Origin: an uncultured Oscillospiraceae bacterium
GTDB lineage: Bacteria; Bacillota; Clostridia; Oscillospirales; Ruminococcaceae
Assembly: GCA_947522735.1 (NCBI GenBank)
Contig: CANNTZ010000010.1
Coordinates: 1 to 54,347, forward strand
Reading direction: 5' to 3'
DNA length: 54,347 bases
Numbering within the stretch: the first letter of the stretch is position 1; each line of letters begins with the position of its first letter. Both the position numbers and the translations under genes were made by a program. Below, piece after piece: positions 34,505 to 42,812 of the stretch. The notes under the pieces were generated by a model. The model had not been told where the DNA came from. It saw only the letters and a list, made by a program, of their open reading frames with translations, and did not search any database.

Positions 34505-35953
34505 ATGTATAACAACTATGACGATTATAATCAGGACTGGAACGGCGGACAGGCCGGCGATTCCGGCGCTGCGGACAACTCCGGCAGCACCGGCGGCAAT
34601 GAAAACGCTCCGCACGATTCCAAAATTTATTCCGACGTCGCGAGCTACGACACCGGAAAAAACAACACCCAGACCGGCTTTGAGTCGGATATGCAATATC
34701 GCTCGACCTATCAGGCTCCGCAGCCCGCAAAGAAGCGCGGCGGCTCCGGCAACAAGGGCATTATCATCGCAGCCTGCATCTGCTGCGTGATTTCGCTGCT
34801 GCTCGGCGCAGCCGGCGGCGCGCTGGTATCATCAAGGTATACGAAAAACGCCATTGCGGAGCAATCCGCAGCCCTCGAGGAAATGCGCAGCGAGCAGAAA
34901 ACGGCGCTTGACCGGCTCTCCTCCGCGACGGGCGAAAAGACCTCGACCGGCAGCACCTCCGAGACGGTTCACACGGGCAGCGGCATGAGCGTTAGCGAGG
35001 TCGCCGCAAGATGCAAGGACTCGGTAGTCGCCATCAACATCAACGTAACCAAGACCGTCGAGGGCTTCGGCTACACTCAGGAATATGAGGGCGTGAGCAG
35101 CGGCTCCGGCGTTGTCATCTCTGAGGACGGCTATATCGTCACCAACAACCACGTCATCGAGAACGGCAAGGATCCGACCGTTATCATGCGCGACGGCACA
35201 CAGTATCCTGCGACCGTCGTGGGCAGCGACGACGTTATCGATATCGCGGTGCTCAAGATAGAGGCGACCGGCCTCACCCCGGCGACCTTCGGCTCCTCCG
35301 ACAACGTTAAGCTCGGCGAGACCTCAGTCGTCATCGGCAACCCGCTCGGCAAATTCGGCAACAGCGTCACCTCCGGAGTCATAAGCGGCCTTGACAGGGA
35401 GATTACCATCGACGACGATACCATGATGCTCATGCAGACCGACGCAGCCGTCAATCCCGGCAACTCCGGCGGCGGAATGTTCAACGACAGGGGCGAGCTT
35501 ATCGGCATCATCGTTGCGAAATCCGGCGGCACCAACGTCGAGGGCCTCGGCTTCGCAATCCCCATCAACGACGTCAGCACCGTCGTATCCGACCTTATCG
35601 AATACGGCTATGTCACCGGACGTCCGCAGCTGGGAATTGAGGTTGTCGAGATTAACAACTCCATGACCGCCATGCGCTACGGCGTCAGCCGTCAGGGACT
35701 GTATGTCGGCAAGGTGGAGAACGGCTCGCAGGCATATAACGACGGTCTCCGAGTAGGCGACTGCATCGTCTCCATCGACGGCGAGGAGATCACCACCTTC
35801 GCCACGATGAAGCAGCTTCTGGCGAGACACGCCGTCGGCGACGTGCTGAGCATCGAGGTTCAGCGCTACGGCGAGAAGGGAACCGAGACTGTCAACGTCA
35901 CACTTATCGAGAAGGTTCCCGAAAACTTTGACACCAGCAAGAGCGCAGCCTGA
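34505..35953 (+). CDS. HtrA/DegP-type membrane-anchored serine protease with PDZ domain (second copy)
   Basis: 482 aa. A ~80-residue polar, Asn/Gly-rich cytosolic N-terminus precedes a membrane helix (84-109) and a short coiled-coil-like linker. The protease domain has H216 (TNNHVI), D246 (DIAVL) and S321 (GNSGGG), and a PDZ domain covers about 365-470. It has the same architecture as the other HtrA but a different N-terminus and linker, so it is an old paralogue and not a recent duplication. AAAGGAG precedes the ATG. It has its own promoter and terminator and is likely involved in surface protein quality control. Confidence 0.92.
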   Translation: MYNNYDDYNQDWNGGQAGDSGAADNSGSTGGNENAPHDSKIYSDVASYDTGKNNTQTGFESDMQYRSTYQAPQPAKKRGGSGNKGIIIAACICCVISLLLGAAGGALVSSRYTKNAIAEQSAALEEMRSEQKTALDRLSSATGEKTSTGSTSETVHTGSGMSVSEVAARCKDSVVAININVTKTVEGFGYTQEYEGVSSGSGVVISEDGYIVTNNHVIENGKDPTVIMRDGTQYPATVVGSDDVIDIAVLKIEATGLTPATFGSSDNVKLGETSVVIGNPLGKFGNSVTSGVISGLDREITIDDDTMMLMQTDAAVNPGNSGGGMFNDRGELIGIIVAKSGGTNVEGLGFAIPINDVSTVVSDLIEYGYVTGRPQLGIEVVEINNSMTAMRYGVSRQGLYVGKVENGSQAYNDGLRVGDCIVSIDGEEITTFATMKQLLARHAVGDVLSIEVQRYGEKGTETVNVTLIEKVPENFDTSKSAA

Positions 35954-35999
35954 CGGCGCGCCGTTTCAGCAAGGCTCCCTCCTTTTTAATATCACATAA

Positions 36000-36043
36000 G
36001 GTCCGCGGCGCGGAGAGTTCGTCTCTCTGCGCCGCGGACCTTT
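36000..36043. terminator. Bidirectional terminator between convergent genes
   Basis: GGTCCGCGGCGC pairs with GCGCCGCGGACC (12 bp), with extra GAGAG/CTCTC pairing inside and TTT after it. Confidence 0.88.
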
Positions 36044-36056
36044 GTCTGCAAACGCG

Positions 36057-36863
36057 TCAGCCGTCGCCGCGCCCGCAGCCGCAGCTTTTATCGAGATCGG
36101 TGAGCTTTGGCGGGAAAAAATCGCTTGTGGGGAAGCTTATCTTCTTGAACAGCTCGCAGGGGTCGTCGGAGCTGGAGACGCACTCCTTGCTGGGGATGCA
36201 GAAGTCATAGGCCGGGATGAGCATCTGCACCGAGCGTTCGAGCTGCACGACGCTGAACGCGCCAACGGTGATAAGCACAAGCTTTTCCGGCTGTGCCTGC
36301 GCAATGGCGCCGTTCAGACGGCATGAGACGCACTCCGGAAGCACCGACGGCGTTTCGCACTGGCAGCAGCAGGCGTCCACAAGCTTTGCCGAGAGCAGTA
36401 TAGGATCCACAATCTGCACTTTTGCCACGGGGAGATTGGTCTGCGGCACGCTCGGGCCGGGCCCGCGGCGCCGGCTTGAGGAATATATCCTGACGCCGCC
36501 CTCGCTGCCGTAGAGGATGACCTTTTTGTTTGAAACGGCTATACCCTCGACGGTCGCCGGGGGCGAGAGCTGGTTCGCGTATACGGCGAGCTTAGCAAGA
36601 AAGAAGCAGGTCATATCCACCGAATAAAAGCCGCGGTTGAACGGTACCGGCTCTACCTCGACGAACATATCCAGCAGCTCGACGCTTTTGCCGCGCACGC
36701 CGGCTGCGCCGTTGATCAGCGCCTGGTCGCTCTCGGTGAAATGCACGCGCATATCGCTCAGGCAGTCTTTATCGCTGCAGGAATCATACACGCGCTGCAC
36801 ATCCACGCAAACCGCTTCCTTGAAGCAGGAGGACGCCGCCGCATCGGTTCTTGATTCTGCCAT
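36057..36863 (-). CDS. Conserved cysteine-rich hypothetical protein
   Basis: 268 aa, function unknown; I recall close relatives annotated as hypothetical in Clostridia. It has no signal peptide or membrane helix. Cysteines cluster at the N-terminus (CFKEAVC, CSDKDC), around residues 175-194 (DACCCQCE, CVSC), and at the C-terminus (CIPSKEC, SCGCGRG). The middle shows beta-strand patterns (VPFNRGFYSVDMTCFFLAK and KKVILYGSEGGV). Metal binding or disulphide cross-linking, for example in a spore-associated layer, are possible, but nothing here proves either. GGAGG precedes the ATG. It is monocistronic, convergent with the HtrA gene. Confidence 0.75.
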   Translation of the reverse strand: MAESRTDAAASSCFKEAVCVDVQRVYDSCSDKDCLSDMRVHFTESDQALINGAAGVRGKSVELLDMFVEVEPVPFNRGFYSVDMTCFFLAKLAVYANQLSPPATVEGIAVSNKKVILYGSEGGVRIYSSSRRRGPGPSVPQTNLPVAKVQIVDPILLSAKLVDACCCQCETPSVLPECVSCRLNGAIAQAQPEKLVLITVGAFSVVQLERSVQMLIPAYDFCIPSKECVSSSDDPCELFKKISFPTSDFFPPKLTDLDKSCGCGRGDG

Positions 36864-36991
36864 AGTAACCCTCCTAATCTGATGAGTGTAAAGCTTTCAC
36901 TTCATTACATCTTATGAGGATATTCGTTTTTTGTGAAGCGTCGCGGCGGTTTCCGGCACAGCTTATTTATGTTTTCCGCGTGCAGATGAAA

Positions 36992-37048
36992 GCGTCCGCG
37001 GCCCTGTGGCCACGGACGCCGTTGGGATCGCGACGCAGCTTGCGATCC
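36992..37048. terminator. Two tandem hairpins beyond pcrA
   Basis: GCGTCCG/CGGACGC (36992-37019) and GGATCGC/GCGATCC (37025-37048) lie just beyond the pcrA stop. On the minus strand they are followed by only weak U runs; on the plus strand the second precedes GTTTTT. They probably end the pcrA transcript or protect its 3' end. Confidence 0.5.
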
Positions 37049-37058
37049 GTTTTTGTCA

Positions 37059-39461
37059 TCAGTCAAGCTTTTCCAGCTTTGCAAAGTTTGCCATAATCTT
37101 CTTGGTGCCGACGCTGTCAAAGCTTATTTCGAGCAGCGAGTCGTTGCCGACGCTGACCGACGAGATTATCATGCCGCTGCCGAAAACCCTGTGTCTAACG
37201 GCGTCGCCCGGCGCGTAGGACGGCCTTGCAGCGGAGGGCTGTGCTGCCGGACGTGCTCCGGTTTTCGCGGCAGGCGGCTGCGGCGCATGGGAGATGCCGA
37301 TATCCCGTCCGGTGACGACGCGCTCGCGGCGCTTGGGACGCGGCTCGGAGCGCAGGCGGCGGTGGAAGGTGTCGTCCAGCTCCAAAAGCTCCTCGGGTAT
37401 CTCGTCTATGAAGCGGGAGCGGTGGTTGCGGGTGGTGCGGCCAAAGAGCATGCGGGAGTTAGCGTGGGTGAGATAGAGCTTTTTCTTCGCGCGCGTTATG
37501 CCGACATAGGCAAGGCGGCGCTCCTCCTCCATCTCCGGCTGACTGTATACCGCCGACATGCCCGGAAAGATGCCCTCCTCCGCGCCTGCGATGAACACGA
37601 ACGGAAATTCAAGGCCCTTCGCCGAATGCAGCGTCATCAGCAGCACCGAGTTGTCCTCGTCAAGCCGGTCGAGATCGGAGAACAGCGCGGTTTCCTCGAG
37701 GAAGCCGGAGAGCGAAGGCTCCTCAGCGCTCTCCTCATATTTAAGAATGAAGGATTTCAGCTCCGCCACGTTCTCGATGCGGTCGATGCCCTCCGGGCCC
37801 TCCTTTTCGAGCGCCGCGATATAGCCGCTGCGTTCGAGCACCGCATCGTAGACCTCCGACACCGGCGAATCCTCCGCCATCTCGGCAAGCTCGGATATCA
37901 TCCCAGCAAAGCTCTTCAGCACGCCGCTTTTCTTCTCCAGCGCCGTGTATTCGTCGCTGTGCGAGACGACCTCGAACAGGCTCTGTCCAAGGGTTGCCGC
38001 TATCTCCTGCGCGGCGGCGATGGTGGTTGGGCCGATGCCGCGCTTGGGCTCGTTTATTATGCGCTCCATGCGCAGCGCGTCGCTCGGGTTGTTCACGACG
38101 CTCAGATACGCCACGACGTCGCGTATCTCCTTGCGCTCGAAGAAGCTCTGGCCCTTGACAATGCGATGGGGTATCGAGTGCTTGATGAAGCTGCGCTCAA
38201 GGTTTGCAGACTGTGCGTTCATGCGGTAGAGCACCGCGTGGTCGCGGTACTGCGCGCCGCCCATGACGTTGCGGCGTATGGTTTTGGAGATAAATTCCGC
38301 CTCGCCGGCCTCGTCCTCGGCGCAGAAAACCTTGATCTTGCCGCCCTTCTCGTTGCTGGTCCAGAGATTTTTGCCCTTTCGCTCGGTGTTGTTGGCGATG
38401 ACGGCGTTTGCGGCGTCGAGAATTGTGCCGGTGCTGCGGTAGTTTTGTTCAAGGCGTATGACCGCCGCGTCCTCAAACTGCTTTTCAAAGCTCAGGATAT
38501 TCTCGATGGTTGCGCCGCGAAATTTGTATATGCTCTGGTCGTCGTCGCCGACGACGCAGAGGTTATGGTGTCCGCCCGCAAGCAGGCTCACCAGCAGATA
38601 CTGCGCGTGGTTGGTGTCCTGATACTCGTCCACCATGATGTAGCGGTAGCGGTTACGGTATTTCTCCAGCACCTCGGGGTACTCCCGGAAAAGCCGGACT
38701 GTGAGCAATATGATGTCGTCGAAATCGACGGCGTTGGAGGAGCGCAGCGCGTCCTGATACATGCCGTAGAGCTTGGCTATCTGTCCGACGCGGAAGTCCT
38801 TTTCGCCGTCGCGTGCAAGGTCGTCCGGCGTGCGCAGCGCGTCCTTGGCGCGTGAGATGGCCGAGAGCACGGCGCGCGGAGCAAGCGTCCTGTCATCCAC
38901 GTTGAGTCTCTTCATGCAGTCCTTTATCACCTTGAGCGAATCGTCGGTGTCGTAGATGGTGAAGGAGGAGGCGTAGCCGAGCGCCTCTATCTCGCGGCGC
39001 AAAATGCGCACGCAGGCGGAGTGAAAGGTCGCGGCGCAGACGTCGCGGCCACTGTCGCCGAGCAGTGAGGCAAGGCGCTCGCGCAGCTCTCCCGCCGCCT
39101 TGTTGGTAAAGGTTATCGCAAGGATGCTCCACGGATTCACCGGACGGTCTGCGACAAGGCGCTCCATGTGCCGCATCGAATCCTCATCCGCGTCCTTTGC
39201 GGAATAGCCGCGCAGAAATTCCAGAGCGTCCGCGTCGATCCCCGCCGGCACGCACGGGCTGTTATAGGCGTTGCCGAAGCGCACAAGGTTCGCAATGCGG
39301 CTGACGATCACGGTGGTCTTGCCGCTCCCGGCGCCCGCAAGTATCAGCAGCGGCCCCTCGGTGTGATACACTGCCTTGCGCTGCACCGGATTCAGGCGGG
39401 AAAACTCCGCGTCGAGTATATTTTTTCTGAGCTGTAGGTATTCTTTTTCGATCTCAGGCAT
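37059..39461 (-). CDS. pcrA: UvrD/PcrA-family ATP-dependent DNA helicase
   Basis: 800 aa. The Q motif is LNPVQRKAV (24-32), Walker A is AGAGSGKTT (42-50), motif Ia ITFTNKAAGELR follows, and motif II is DEYQDT (278-283). Later helicase motifs include LEQNYRST and VLLMTLHSAKGLEF, and the C-terminal Tudor-like domain (HRVFGSGMI...) typical of PcrA is present. A ~45-residue insertion between motifs I and Ia is longer than in Bacillus PcrA. The enzyme unwinds DNA 3' to 5' in repair and removes RecA filaments. It lies 28 bp after the DUF1846 gene, in the same operon. Confidence 0.95.
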   Translation of the reverse strand: MPEIEKEYLQLRKNILDAEFSRLNPVQRKAVYHTEGPLLILAGAGSGKTTVIVSRIANLVRFGNAYNSPCVPAGIDADALEFLRGYSAKDADEDSMRHMERLVADRPVNPWSILAITFTNKAAGELRERLASLLGDSGRDVCAATFHSACVRILRREIEALGYASSFTIYDTDDSLKVIKDCMKRLNVDDRTLAPRAVLSAISRAKDALRTPDDLARDGEKDFRVGQIAKLYGMYQDALRSSNAVDFDDIILLTVRLFREYPEVLEKYRNRYRYIMVDEYQDTNHAQYLLVSLLAGGHHNLCVVGDDDQSIYKFRGATIENILSFEKQFEDAAVIRLEQNYRSTGTILDAANAVIANNTERKGKNLWTSNEKGGKIKVFCAEDEAGEAEFISKTIRRNVMGGAQYRDHAVLYRMNAQSANLERSFIKHSIPHRIVKGQSFFERKEIRDVVAYLSVVNNPSDALRMERIINEPKRGIGPTTIAAAQEIAATLGQSLFEVVSHSDEYTALEKKSGVLKSFAGMISELAEMAEDSPVSEVYDAVLERSGYIAALEKEGPEGIDRIENVAELKSFILKYEESAEEPSLSGFLEETALFSDLDRLDEDNSVLLMTLHSAKGLEFPFVFIAGAEEGIFPGMSAVYSQPEMEEERRLAYVGITRAKKKLYLTHANSRMLFGRTTRNHRSRFIDEIPEELLELDDTFHRRLRSEPRPKRRERVVTGRDIGISHAPQPPAAKTGARPAAQPSAARPSYAPGDAVRHRVFGSGMIISSVSVGNDSLLEISFDSVGTKKIMANFAKLEKLD

Positions 39462-39489
39462 GACGGTCTCCCAATATTTTGCGTTATGG

Positions 39490-40974
39490 TCATTTATGAT
39501 ATAGCTTTTTGGTCTGGTATTTAGGCTCGCAGGTCACGTTGACGCCGAGCTTTTTGAGGGTGGAATCATCCACCTGCGAGAGGATGACGGTGGAATGAAG
39601 CTCGCAGCCGCGCAGCTTCTGGAGCTGCTGCATCGCAAGCTCCGCCGTCGGGTTGGTCGCCGCCGAGATGGTCAGCGCGATGAGTATTTCGTCGGTGTGC
39701 AGCCGGGGATTGTGGTTGCCGAGGTGGTTTACCTTGAGATCCTGTATCGGCTCTATGACGATGGGCGAGATGAGGTGGACATCCTTCGGAATGCCGCCGA
39801 GCGCCTTGAGCGCGTTGAGCAGCACGGCGGAGGTGGAGCCGAGCAGGGACGAGGTCTTGCCGGTGAGGAGGCGCCCGTCGTGGAGCTGTATTGCGGCGGC
39901 GGGTGCGCCGGTCTGCTCCGCACGGTCGAGCGCCGCCGCAACGACGGGGCGGTCGGCGGAGCTGACGCCGCACTGCTTCATAAGCAGCTCAAGCTTGTAC
40001 ACCATCGCATCGTCGGCAAGTCCCTGACGCCTCTGGCACAGCCCGGCATAATAGCGGCGGATGATCTCCTGCTTTGCCGCTGCCTGCACGACGGCGTCGT
40101 CCGTGATGCAGTAGCCGGCCATGTTGACGCCCATATCTGTCGGCGAATGATAGGGCGATTCGCCGGCAATGTGGGTGAATATCGCGTTGAGCACCGGGAA
40201 CACCTCAACGTCGCGGTTGTAGTTGACGGTGGTGACGCCGTAGGCGTCGAGATGAAACGGATCTATCATGTTGACGTCGTTGAGGTCGGCGGTGGCTGCC
40301 TCATAGGCGAGGTTGACGGGGTGCTTGAGCGGCAGATTCCAGATGGGGAAGGTCTCGAACTTGGCGTAGCCCGCCCGGATCCCGCGCTTGTACTCATGAT
40401 AGAGCTGAGAGAGGCAGGTCGCCATTTTGCCGCTGCCGGGGCCGGGCGCGGTCACGATGACGAGCGAACGCGACGTCTCGATGTAGTCGTTCTTGCCGTA
40501 GCCCTCGTCACTGACGATGAGCTCGACGTTGGAGGGGTAGCCCGCAATGGGATAGTGCCTGTAGGCCCTGACGCCGAGGCTGTTCAGGCGCTTGATAAAC
40601 GCCTCCGCCGCCGGCTGGGAGTGGTACTGCGTGATAACGACGCTGCCGACGTACAGCCCTATGCCGCGAAACGCGTCGATGAGCCGCAGCGCGTCGGTAT
40701 CGTAGGTGATGCCCAGATCCCCGCGGCGCTTGCTCTTTTCAATGTCGGCAGCGTTGATAACTACGATTATCTCCGCCTGATCCCTGAGCGTGAGCAGCAT
40801 TCGGACCTTGCTGTCCGGCTTGAAGCCCGGAAGCACGCGCGACGCGTGATAATCGTCGAACAGCTTGCCGCCAAATTCGAGATACAGCTTGCCGCCGAAC
40901 TTTGCGATGCGCTCCTTTATGTGCTCCGATTGCATCCTGATATATCTGTCGTTATCAAATCCTATCCCCGTCAT
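39490..40974 (-). CDS. DUF1846 family protein
   Basis: 494 aa from the ATG at 40974, which has GGAGG nine bases upstream; an in-frame extension to 41079 lacks such a site and runs across the promoter. The family is conserved in Firmicutes with solved structures but no established function. A glycine-rich loop TAPGPGSGKM near 175-184 resembles a nucleotide-binding loop, and the regions GFDNDRY at the start and NHNPRLHTDEILIALTISAA near 430-450 are characteristic. It is cytosolic, with no membrane helix. Cotranscription with pcrA says little about its role. Confidence 0.9.
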   Translation of the reverse strand: MTGIGFDNDRYIRMQSEHIKERIAKFGGKLYLEFGGKLFDDYHASRVLPGFKPDSKVRMLLTLRDQAEIIVVINAADIEKSKRRGDLGITYDTDALRLIDAFRGIGLYVGSVVITQYHSQPAAEAFIKRLNSLGVRAYRHYPIAGYPSNVELIVSDEGYGKNDYIETSRSLVIVTAPGPGSGKMATCLSQLYHEYKRGIRAGYAKFETFPIWNLPLKHPVNLAYEAATADLNDVNMIDPFHLDAYGVTTVNYNRDVEVFPVLNAIFTHIAGESPYHSPTDMGVNMAGYCITDDAVVQAAAKQEIIRRYYAGLCQRRQGLADDAMVYKLELLMKQCGVSSADRPVVAAALDRAEQTGAPAAAIQLHDGRLLTGKTSSLLGSTSAVLLNALKALGGIPKDVHLISPIVIEPIQDLKVNHLGNHNPRLHTDEILIALTISAATNPTAELAMQQLQKLRGCELHSTVILSQVDDSTLKKLGVNVTCEPKYQTKKLYHK

Positions 40975-41090
40975 TACCCATCCTCCGTATCGATAAAAGC
41001 AGAAAAGCCGCTCGGCGCTCTCCGCCCAAAAATTCATAAAATAATCCGGCAATCGCAAAAAATCGCCGGAACATTTCATTCTCTATATAT

Positions 41091-41119
41091 ATTTTACTAC
41101 CAAATACGACCAAGGTCAA
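41091..41119 (-). promoter_or_regulatory. Sigma-A promoter of the DUF1846-pcrA operon
   Basis: On the minus strand TTGACC (41119-41114) and TAAAAT (41096-41091) are 17 bp apart. The leader would be about 110 bases and contains the hairpin CCGGCAATCGC/GCGATTTTTTGCG-like pairing near 41046-41070. Confidence 0.7.
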
Positions 41120-41139
41120 GCTAAAAACTGCTTCCTCTC

Positions 41140-41183
41140 AAAAAAAAAGATACCGGACGCCGTCCTGAACGGTATCCGGTATC
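41140..41183 (-). terminator. Intrinsic terminator of the second Gfo/Idh/MocA gene
   Basis: GATACCGGA (41149-41157) pairs with TCCGGTATC (41175-41183). On the minus strand nine or more T residues follow directly. Confidence 0.93.
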
Positions 41184-41200
41184 GAGAACAGTGTGAATAT

Positions 41201-42250
41201 TCAGATGTTGACCGAGACCTTGCCGCTGCCCTCTGCGGAGGCGAAGGCGGCGTCGATGACCTTCATCACGCGCAGCGCCTGCTCGGGCTTGACGATAAGC
41301 TCCTCCTTGCCGTCGAGCGCCGCGACTATGTTGCGGTAATAATCGGACCACTGCGGATTTTCCTCGGGCAGGGGGATCTCCTCAAGGGTCTCCTTCGGGC
41401 GCGGGGCCATCGTTCTGGTGGGGCCTGCGGCGGTGTGGATGATGATCGGCTCCCAGCGCAGCTCGCTCTTTTTGGAGCGCACTATCTTGCCGTGGCACTC
41501 CCAGTCCTCGATGACGAGGGTGCCCTTGCTTCCGCTGACGAACCAACGCGGCAGACGCTGGAAGCAGGTGGTGCCGACCTCAACGGTGGCGGACTTGCCG
41601 GACTCGAACTTGAGCAGCACCTTGCAGTAATCGTCCACCTCCTTGACGGTGACGCCCTTGAGCTGCGCATAGACCTCGACGACCTTTTCGTCGCCAAACA
41701 TGAACATAATCTGGTCTATGAGATGTACTCCCCAGTCGAGCAGCATCCCGCCGCCCGCAACCTTGAAGCCGCGCCAGCCGAAGATGGCCTCGTTTGCGCC
41801 GTGGACGCGGGACTCAAAGGTATACGCGTCGCCGAGCAGACCGTTCTCGTATACGTTCTTGACTATGCGAAAATCCTTGTCCCAGCGGCGGTTCTGATGT
41901 ACGGTGAAAAGGCGCCCGGTCTCCTTGGAGACGGCTATCATGTCCTCAAGCTCGGCTGCGTTCATCGAGACCGGCTTCTCGCTGATAACGTTTTTGCCCG
42001 CGCGCATTGCGGCAATGGCGAGATCGTGATGAAAGTTGTTCGGAGTTGCGACAAGGACAGTGTCGATCGTCTTGTCGCCGAGCAGCTCCTCAAGGGTGTC
42101 GTAGGCGATAAGGCCGTTCTCTCGCGCCACCTTGCGGCGCTCCGGCTCAATATCGTAGGCGGCGACGTACTCGAAGCCCTCCATCTTTTTGCTGTTTTCA
42201 TGATGATATCCGGCCATTCCGCCGTAACCGATAAATCCAAATCTGTGCAT
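41201..42250 (-). CDS. Gfo/Idh/MocA-family oxidoreductase (second)
   Basis: 349 aa from the ATG at 42250, which has GGAGG eight bases upstream. The Rossmann motif GYGGMA is at 8-13 and EKP at 91-93, followed by GGGMLLDWGVHLIDQIMFMF with the conserved catalytic DWG-H region. It acts on sugar-type substrates with NAD(P)H. It is monocistronic with its own promoter and terminator, and its sequence differs clearly from the AraC-linked enzyme in this window, so they are distant paralogues with different substrates. No transporter is adjacent. Confidence 0.92.
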   Translation of the reverse strand: MHRFGFIGYGGMAGYHHENSKKMEGFEYVAAYDIEPERRKVARENGLIAYDTLEELLGDKTIDTVLVATPNNFHHDLAIAAMRAGKNVISEKPVSMNAAELEDMIAVSKETGRLFTVHQNRRWDKDFRIVKNVYENGLLGDAYTFESRVHGANEAIFGWRGFKVAGGGMLLDWGVHLIDQIMFMFGDEKVVEVYAQLKGVTVKEVDDYCKVLLKFESGKSATVEVGTTCFQRLPRWFVSGSKGTLVIEDWECHGKIVRSKKSELRWEPIIIHTAAGPTRTMAPRPKETLEEIPLPEENPQWSDYYRNIVAALDGKEELIVKPEQALRVMKVIDAAFASAEGSGKVSVNI

Positions 42251-42314
42251 GTGGATGTCCTCCGTTAAAATAATATCAGCGCCGTGGCGCAGGTGTTCTG
42301 TTTCTTTCATCCTG

Positions 42315-42343
42315 ATATTACAACATCAGCGCACAAAAGTCAA
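42315..42343 (-). promoter_or_regulatory. Sigma-A promoter of the second Gfo/Idh/MocA gene
   Basis: On the minus strand TTGACT (42343-42338) and TAATAT (42320-42315) are 17 bp apart, about 65 bases before the start codon. Confidence 0.75.
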
Positions 42344-42539
42344 TAACAAAAATAAAATATGATTGTCCAAAAAATTATGCGCGCAGGCTTTTTTCGGGTA
42401 AAAGCGCCTTTGAGAAAAGCACCGGCTGCCCGGCTCGGCTTTTTTATGGCCGTTTTTCCGCCTCAGGCAGATAAAAAAGACGGTCTCACAAAGCAAGCGC
42501 GTCGTCCGCGAAAACCGATTTATCCGCGGAAAAATGACG

Positions 42540-42720
42540 GAGAAAAGCTTGACGGCCGTGCGGGAGTGGGGAAACGTCGCGGTGGGTTCGTTCGCCGCAG
42601 ACGCTGTGTGTTCGGCGTTCCGAGGGTGGCTTTCGTCGCGGCGCTGTCATATTGGCAGCCGGTGGTGAGCATTGACGGACGAAGATGCTGTTCCCGACTC
42701 GGGAGGGGACTTCTATTGTA
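42540..42720. other. Structured intergenic region, candidate noncoding RNA
   Basis: Most of the 42344-42812 gap has no credible gene. GAGTGGGGAAAC (42564-42575) pairs with GTTCCCGACTC (42690-42700) to close a long hairpin of about 137 bases, with internal stems ACGC/GCGT, CTGTC/GGCAG (42644-42658) and AGCAT/ATGCT (42668-42689). A long, bulged rod like this is the general shape of 6S RNA, but I do not recognise conserved 6S bases and the strand is unclear. A repeat element is the alternative. Confidence 0.3.
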
Positions 42721-42812
42721 AACATATTGTTAAATCTGTACATGCGTTATTGACCCGGCTGCCGCCGTGAGGTTTATTATAATATAATACTGTGCAAATG
42801 GAGATGGAGTGA

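Noticed and set aside
37053..38855. 600-codon plus-strand frame opposite pcrA
   Set aside because: Antisense to an unambiguous helicase gene, with no domain, ribosome site or promoter.
39595..41124. Plus-strand frame opposite the DUF1846 gene
   Set aside because: Shadow of a conserved gene; composition is unlike a real protein.
42750..42788. TTGACC with TATAAT boxes as the promoter of the sedoheptulokinase-like gene
   Set aside because: Spacers of 22 or 27 bp are too long; the real promoter was not identified.
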